64,000 nucleotides of DNA from Streptomyces sp. SUK 48 (lineage in GTDB: Bacteria; Actinomycetota; Actinomycetes; Streptomycetales; Streptomycetaceae), in NCBI RefSeq assembly GCF_009650765.1, contig NZ_CP045740.1, positions 1,488,001-1,552,000 of the forward strand. Direction: 5' to 3'. The notes beneath the pieces were generated by a model. The model made no database searches. It saw only the letters and a list, made by a program, of their open reading frames with translations, and was not told the origin of the DNA. Shown one piece after another: positions 57,881 through 64,000 of this stretch (the first letter of the stretch is position 1; every line of letters begins with the position of its first letter). The position numbers and the translations under genes are program-made.

Positions 57881-59154
57881 TTGCGGTCGTCGGGCTCGGG
57901 GGTGACCGCGGGCGCCGGCCGGTGGTCGAGTTCGCGCCAGTGCGGGCGCAGGGCGGGCAGCACGGTGCTGCCCAGGTAGAGGGCGGCGCAGCCGAGCAGG
58001 ACGGGGCCGAGGCCCGCCAGGGTCACGACGAAGCCGGCGAGGATGGGCCCGAGCGGGACGCCGGCGGAGCCGACGGAGTCGGTGAGCGCGGAGACCCGGC
58101 CCAGCAGGGGGCGCGGGATGCGCTCCATCATCACGGCGTTCAGGATCGGGTTGACGAAGCCGATGGCCAGTCCGTCCACGACGGCGACCGCGAGGACCGT
58201 CCACAGCGGCAGGCCGAAGGCCATCACCAGGAAGCGGGGCGGCCCGGCGAGGAGGAAGGCGATGACGTACGTCGGCCGGCGCCGCAGCCGGTGCGCGAGC
58301 GCGGTGGCGAGCGCGGAGCCGCCGACCGCGGCGATGCCGAACACCGAGCCGAGGGCGCCGATCGCGGCCGGGCCGCCGCCGGTCTCCTTCGCCCAGACCG
58401 GGATGAGCAGGGAGCCGTACGCCGCGTCGATGAGGTTGGTGACGCTCAGCATGACGGCGATGGACCGCAGCAGCCGGTCCTGGCGCAGGAACCGCATCCC
58501 GGCCCGCAACCGGTCCAGATAGCGCTCCTCGTCGGGCGCCGCGGCGGTGGCTTCCGCCGCCGGTGCCGGGGTGCCGCGGGGCGCGGTGGTGACGATGATC
58601 AGCGCCGAGACCAGGAAGGTCACGGCGTTGGCCGCCAGCGCCCACACCGGGTCGAAGAAGGCGACCACGGCGCCGCCGACGGCGGGTCCCGCGGTGCCGG
58701 CCAGGCGTTCCAGGGTGCCCACCATGCCGCTCACCCGCTCCAGCGGCATACCGGCCGCCTCGGCGGTCTCCGGGGTGAGGGTCCGCTTCGCCACGTCGCC
58801 GGGCCCGCGGGCCAGCCCGAGCAGGGTGGACAGCGCCAGCAGCAGTCCGTACGGCAGGGCGTTCAGCCAGTGGCAGACCGGGATCATGGCGATCACCGCG
58901 GCGCTGGCCACATCGGCGGCGATGCTGAACCTGCGGGCTCCGAACCTGTCGATCAAGGGCCCCGCCAGCGCCTTGCCGAGCACGAGCGGCAGTGCCTCGG
59001 CGAAGACGACGAGCCCCGTCTGCGACGCGCTGCCGGAGGTGACGAGCACCAGCCAGGGCAGCGCGATCATGGTCAGCCGGGTGCCGAGCAACGAGACGGT
59101 GTAGGCACTCAGCAGTCCGTACAGCGAGACGCGGGAGGCTCGGGATGTCCGCAT
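57865..59154 (-). CDS. Second MFS transporter of cluster B
   Basis: A 429-residue MFS protein with about 12 membrane segments; the loop GPLIDRFGARR follows helix 2, and LLGRVSALTDSVGSAGVPLG lies in the second half. It is also of the MFS_3/tetracycline-exporter-like group. It is co-directional with the A-T gene upstream and the AspH-type gene downstream. Export of the product or of an intermediate is the likely role. Its cytoplasmic tail is Pro-rich, and its 3' end is built from an 18-bp tandem repeat. Confidence 0.88.
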   Translation of the reverse strand: MRTSRASRVSLYGLLSAYTVSLLGTRLTMIALPWLVLVTSGSASQTGLVVFAEALPLVLGKALAGPLIDRFGARRFSIAADVASAAVIAMIPVCHWLNALPYGLLLALSTLLGLARGPGDVAKRTLTPETAEAAGMPLERVSGMVGTLERLAGTAGPAVGGAVVAFFDPVWALAANAVTFLVSALIIVTTAPRGTPAPAAEATAAAPDEERYLDRLRAGMRFLRQDRLLRSIAVMLSVTNLIDAAYGSLLIPVWAKETGGGPAAIGALGSVFGIAAVGGSALATALAHRLRRRPTYVIAFLLAGPPRFLVMAFGLPLWTVLAVAVVDGLAIGFVNPILNAVMMERIPRPLLGRVSALTDSVGSAGVPLGPILAGFVVTLAGLGPVLLGCAALYLGSTVLPALRPHWRELDHRPAPAVTPEPDDRKAPAP

Positions 59155-59188
59155 GGAGGCGGGGCCTTTCCGTAAGGGGCGGCGGCAC

Positions 59189-61042
<1,854 letters not shown>

Positions 61043-61197
61043 GGAGGGGCTCCTCTCGGGGGCCGGTCGCGGTGGGGCCGGTCGGGGGTCTGCCGTTCGG
61101 ATGGGGGCGGCCGTGGCGGCGCGGGGCGCTCCGCTCGAACGGCTCGGGCGGTGGGTGCCGGACTCCCCTGACGCCGGCCTGACGCGAACGGAAGACG

Positions 61198-61363
61198 CTA
61201 GGGTCTTTCGTTTGGATCAGGCCGGATCAGGGAGCGGGGTCTGGTGCCGTGCGTCGCAAGGCGGAGGAGGGCGACATGGCGGAGCCATGGCAACCGACGA
61301 CAACGCCGCGAGGCGCGGCACCAGGGCCCGCGAGCCCGGCATGATCCAAACGAGAGGCCCTAG
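61198..61363. mobile_element. MITE-like palindromic element
   Basis: About 166 bp bounded by imperfect 23-bp inverted ends (61198-61220 and 61341-61363; 20 of 23 positions agree) that both begin CTAGGG and contain CTCGTTTGGATCA or TTCGTTTGGATCA. Further inward, CTGGTGCCG... and its complement pair again, and the centre is ATGGC/GCCAT, so the whole element can fold into one long hairpin. It carries no ORF. The right end contains the stop codon of the hydroxylase gene. I interpret it as a non-autonomous insertion element; a terminator role is also possible. The remaining gap, 61043-61197, shows no gene. Confidence 0.65.
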
Positions 61364-62358
61364 GCGCGCTCGGCCAGGGCGGGCACGGAGGGGGTGCAGT
61401 CGGCGAGGGCGACCGGTTCGCCCATCGCGACGACGATCTTCCGGTCGCCGCGGAAGGCGTCACGGCCGTGCGCGGTGAGGATGTTGTCCACGAGGAGCAG
61501 GTCACCCGCCTGCCAGGTGCGCCGCACGGTGGCGCGTTCGTAGGCCGCGTCCAGCACAGCCACCTCCTCGGGGGTCAGCGGCGTGCCGTCGCCGAGGGCC
61601 GTGCTGAACGGCAGTCCGTCCCGGCCGAATTCACCGACCAGTACGTCCCGGATGTCGGGGTCGAGCGCCCACTCACTCCAGAACGCGACGTGGTTGAACC
61701 AGACTTCCTCGCCGGTGTGCGGATGGCGGATGGTCGCCGACCGTACCTGCCGGGTGCGCAGGGTGTCGTCGTCGCCCCAGGTGAAGTCGATGGCGTGGGC
61801 GGCGCAGTAACGCTCCACGTCGGCACGGGAGTTGCCGGCGAACGCGGTACGCCAGTCCAGCGAGATGTGCTCGGCGTAGTTGCGCACCAGGGACCAGCCG
61901 TGCCGGCGGAAGCGGTCGACGAGGTCGGCGGGCAGGTGGTCGAGGACCCGGCGGACGTCGGCGACCGGTGTCGCGCCGCCCTCCGCGGGAGCGGTCAGGC
62001 AGCCGAACAGCAGCAGGCGGGGGAAGGTCAGCGTGTAGCTGTTCTCGTTGTGCATCCGGATGGCCTGCGCGGGCGGCAGGTCGGTGGAGGAGAACACGTC
62101 GTCGCCGAAGTCGCTGCGCGGAGTGGCCTTCTCCTGGTACTTGGCGCGCTCGGCGAACAGGGCGTCCCGCACCAGCGCGAAGTCGGCGGCGGTACGCACC
62201 GGGAGCCCGCGCAGATACAGCGCGCCGTGCCGGGCGAGGACGCGGCGCAGCTCGTCCCGGCGGGTGCCGATCCAGTCCGCGGCGGCGGCCGCGTCCGGCA
62301 GGCCCTCGACGACGGCGGTGACCGGGGCGCCGGGTTCCTCTGTCCAGTGGGGTGTCAT
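61360..62358 (-). CDS. TauD-fold Fe(II)/2-oxoglutarate hydroxylase, SyrP/AsnO-like
   Basis: A 332-residue protein from ATG 62358, whose start overlaps the thioesterase stop (ATGA). It has the iron-site motif HNE (H103, E105) in RMHNENSYTL and the distal His in DNILTAHGRDAF (H297), with the following Arg region binding 2-oxoglutarate. The HxE form and the NSYT context match the SyrP/AsnO branch, which hydroxylates the beta-carbon of free or carrier-bound amino acids in NRPS pathways. The adjacent A-T didomain is the obvious partner. The stop codon TAG (61360-61362) lies within the terminal repeat of a MITE-like element, so the original C-terminus may have been altered by insertion. Confidence 0.88.
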   Translation of the reverse strand: MTPHWTEEPGAPVTAVVEGLPDAAAAADWIGTRRDELRRVLARHGALYLRGLPVRTAADFALVRDALFAERAKYQEKATPRSDFGDDVFSSTDLPPAQAIRMHNENSYTLTFPRLLLFGCLTAPAEGGATPVADVRRVLDHLPADLVDRFRRHGWSLVRNYAEHISLDWRTAFAGNSRADVERYCAAHAIDFTWGDDDTLRTRQVRSATIRHPHTGEEVWFNHVAFWSEWALDPDIRDVLVGEFGRDGLPFSTALGDGTPLTPEEVAVLDAAYERATVRRTWQAGDLLLVDNILTAHGRDAFRGDRKIVVAMGEPVALADCTPSVPALAERA

Positions 62359-63140
62359 CGCGCGCCCTCCTCCGGCTCGGCGTCGGCGAAGTGGTCGGGC
62401 AGGGCCTCCCACACCGACGGGGTGTAGAAGTGGCCGCCGGGCAGCGCGTCCACGCGCAGTCCGCCGGTGGCGCAGCGCGCCCACTGCTCGGCGACGGCCG
62501 GTTCGATGACCGCGTCGTCCGCGCCGTACAGCACATGCACCGGTACGGACGTGGTGACGCCGGGCCGGGGCCGGTAGGAGTCGCGGACCGTGATGTCGGC
62601 GCGCATCAGCTCGATCGCCATCTCCCGCAGGTCGGGGTCGTCGAGCGCGTAGTCGGGCAGCAGTCCGATGGTCCGCATCCACTCCACGAGGCTTCCCTCG
62701 GTGTCCTCCAGGCGGGGGAAGCGGTCGCGTTCGGTGACGCCGCGGTCGGGCGCGTTGCAGGAGGAGACGATCAGGCGCTCCGGCAGCCGGGTGCCCCGCT
62801 CGGCGAGCCGTACGGTGACGTCGAAGGCCATCCAGCCGCCCATGCTGTGGCCGAACAGACGGTAGGGGCGCTCCGGTGCGGCGGCCGCGGCGCCGGCCAC
62901 GGCGTCGGTGGCGTCCTCGGCGAGGGCGTCCCAGTCGGGGGCGAACTCCTCGGCGAAGCGGCCCTCACGGCCCGGGTAGCAGACGAGGGCCAGGTCGGTG
63001 CCCTCGCCGAGCGACGGCAGCCATGGCCGGTAGGACCCGGTGCCGCCGCCGCAGAAGCCGAGGCAGACGAGGGAGCGGTCGGCGTCCGGCCGGGGTACGG
63101 GCCGGACCACGGTGGTGTCCTGGAGCAGGGGACCGGTCAT
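62355..63140 (-). CDS. Type II thioesterase
   Basis: A 261-residue alpha/beta hydrolase from ATG 63140. It has the GHSMGG nucleophile elbow (S99), an acidic residue in GADD (~209) and the catalytic His in GGHFYTP (H237), with the family FCGGGTGSYRPW oxyanion-loop segment near the N-terminus. Discrete thioesterases of this type clear mis-loaded carriers or release a finished amino acid from an A-T side line. It is sandwiched between the MbtH gene (2 bp gap) and the hydroxylase gene (4-bp overlap), which fits the release role for a hydroxylated amino acid, though proofreading for the main NRPS is equally likely. Confidence 0.92.
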   Translation of the reverse strand: MTGPLLQDTTVVRPVPRPDADRSLVCLGFCGGGTGSYRPWLPSLGEGTDLALVCYPGREGRFAEEFAPDWDALAEDATDAVAGAAAAAPERPYRLFGHSMGGWMAFDVTVRLAERGTRLPERLIVSSCNAPDRGVTERDRFPRLEDTEGSLVEWMRTIGLLPDYALDDPDLREMAIELMRADITVRDSYRPRPGVTTSVPVHVLYGADDAVIEPAVAEQWARCATGGLRVDALPGGHFYTPSVWEALPDHFADAEPEEGAR

Positions 63141-63142
63141 CG

Positions 63143-63361
63143 TCAGCCGGCCGTCCGGTCCATGGCCCGGCGCAGGCTCGCCGGGCGGATGTCGGTCCAG
63201 TGGGTCTCGATGTACTCCAGGCACGCGGCGCGGCTGTCGACGCCGTGTACGGTGCGCCAGCCGGCCGGTACGTCGATCTGAGCGGGCCACAGCGAGTGCT
63301 GCTCCTCGTCGTTGGCGAGGACCAGGTACTGCCCGTTCTCGTTCTCGAAGGGGTTCGACAT
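63143..63361 (-). CDS. MbtH-family NRPS accessory protein (second copy)
   Basis: A 72-residue MbtH protein from ATG 63361: [23 protein letters not shown], and [12 protein letters not shown]. It is the first gene of the accessory operon of cluster B and should partner the A domains of that cluster. A longer in-frame start exists at 63430, but the family N-terminus begins at MSNPFEN. The 153-bp gap upstream (63362-63514) probably holds the operon promoter; TACGAT (reverse complement of 63435-63440) is a possible -10. Confidence 0.95.
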   Translation of the reverse strand: MSNPFENENGQYLVLANDEEQHSLWPAQIDVPAGWRTVHGVDSRAACLEYIETHWTDIRPASLRRAMDRTAG

Positions 63362-63514
63362 CGTGCTGTCCCGTCTGTCGTGGGCGGACGGCTGGTCGGT
63401 GCGGGAACCGGACACGTGGCCCGGGGCCACCTCGATCGTAGGAACGGATCGGCCCTCGAAGAGGCAGTTGGCGAGGCAGGTGGCGGGAAGTTTCGCCGCC
63501 GCCCGGCGAGTCGG

Positions 63515-64000
63515 TCAGGGCGTGCGGGCGGTCGTGGTGACGGGCCGGGGCGCGGGGTAGGGGGTGTCCGGGTGCCACAGGTCGTCGGTGTCCAGGTCGC
63601 GGGGCCGGTACTTGCCCAACGCGCTGACGATCAGGCGTAGTTCGAGGGCGAGGGCCGCCACCAGCCGGTCAAGTCCCGCCTCCGGGTCCTCGTCGACGGC
63701 GAGCAGCGCGGCGCGGCCGAGGCCCACCGCGCGCGCCCCGGCGGCCAGTGCCTTGGCGGCGCGGGCGCCTTCCCAGATCCGGCCGCTGACGAGCAGGCAC
63801 TCCCCGGGCCCCGGCCGTACCCGGCGCAGGCACTCCGCGAGCGGCAGGCCCACGTCGTCGAGGAAGGCGAGCGGGGCCCAGCCGGAACCGCCCTCGGCAC
63901 CGTCGACGGTGACCGAGTCGGCGCCGGCCGCCCAGGCGGTGGCGGCCGCCTCCCGCACGTCGCGGGCGGGGGGCAGTTTCACCCAGATCCTGGCCCGGGG
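63515..64000 (-). CDS. Glutamate-synthase-like FMN-binding protein (C-terminal part)
   Basis: The frame is open through the window edge, so the 5' part is missing; a GTG at 63982 is internal to the conserved ARIWVKLPPARDV strand. The visible ~160 residues match the FMN barrel of glutamate synthase large subunit-like proteins: VKLPPARDV, DSVTVDGAEGGSG (phosphate-binding region) and a following LLVSGRIWEGARAAKALAAGA repeat unit of the barrel. Such stand-alone domains are annotated as glutamate synthase-related proteins; some act in amino-transfer or oxidation steps of secondary pathways. Same strand as the cluster B accessory operon but separated by 153 bp, so cluster membership is uncertain. 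Confidence 0.75.
   Translation of the reverse strand, partial: PRARIWVKLPPARDVREAAATAWAAGADSVTVDGAEGGSGWAPLAFLDDVGLPLAECLRRVRPGPGECLLVSGRIWEGARAAKALAAGARAVGLGRAALLAVDEDPEAGLDRLVAALALELRLIVSALGKYRPRDLDTDDLWHPDTPYPAPRPVTTTARTP

Noticed and set aside
61198..61363. Part of a protein-coding insertion sequence
   Set aside because: Too short and no transposase frame between the inverted ends.

Overview
The window is about 64 kb of very GC-rich DNA with third-position G/C bias, GTG/TTG starts and tightly overlapping operons. Homologues of the Streptomyces families SCO0607 (lipoprotein) and SCO0854 (RING protein) are present. All of this points to a Streptomyces (or close actinomycete) chromosome. 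I see no tRNA, rRNA or CRISPR.

Layout. (1) 1-2.4 kb: the end of a histidine-phosphatase gene and a DUF4157 protein with two HELTH zinc motifs. (2) 2.6-26.6 kb, + strand: NRPS cluster A. It holds a C-A(Thr)-T-C-A(Ser)-T-TE synthetase, a three-gene set for 2,3-diaminobutyrate-type amino acid supply (argininosuccinate-lyase-like, threonine-kinase-like GHMP kinase, cysteine-synthase/ATP-grasp fusion), MbtH, a free-standing T-E didomain, a C-A-T with a Val/Ile-like code, a C-A-T with an acidic pocket that suits a basic residue (interrupted by an apparent frameshift), a free-standing A domain, and an MFS exporter that also carries an apparent frameshift. (3) 26.6-35.4 kb: unrelated chromosomal genes, namely a MarR-like remnant, a small ORF, an HTH/zinc-ribbon protein, an SCO0607-type lipoprotein, a RING-type protein, and a secreted GH92 mannosidase with a LacI-type operator. 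(4) 35.6-64 kb: NRPS cluster B. The synthetases lie on the - strand as A-T-C-A(Phe)-NMT-T, LLM monooxygenase, C-A(Val-like)-T-C-A(Gly)-T-E, C-A-T-TE. A second - strand operon runs MbtH, type II thioesterase, SyrP/AsnO-type hydroxylase, A-T didomain, MFS exporter, AspH-type hydroxylase, Sfp-type PPTase. Another MFS exporter diverges from the NRPS operon. The last 0.5 kb is the end of a glutamate-synthase-like FMN protein.

How they may work together (inference from domain order and hand-read Stachelhaus codes). Cluster A could start on the T-E protein, loaded in trans by the free A domain, giving a D-configured first residue. It would then add Val/Ile-like, a basic residue (plausibly diaminobutyrate), Thr and Ser, and release through the TE: a pentapeptide D-X1-Val/Ile-Dab-Thr-Ser. 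Cluster B could start directly on an A-T with a Gln-like code, then N-Me-Phe, a Val-like residue, a Gly-coded residue passed to an epimerase, and a fifth residue of unclear identity before the TE. A separate A-T with almost the same Gln-like code, flanked by a carrier-protein-type hydroxylase and a type II thioesterase, looks like a cassette for making a hydroxylated amino acid.

Other structure: two pairs of near-identical tracts inside one NRPS gene with codon use unlike their surroundings, a ~166-bp palindromic MITE-like element whose end supplies the stop codon of the hydroxylase gene, and a perfect 9-bp inverted repeat at the likely promoter of cluster A.
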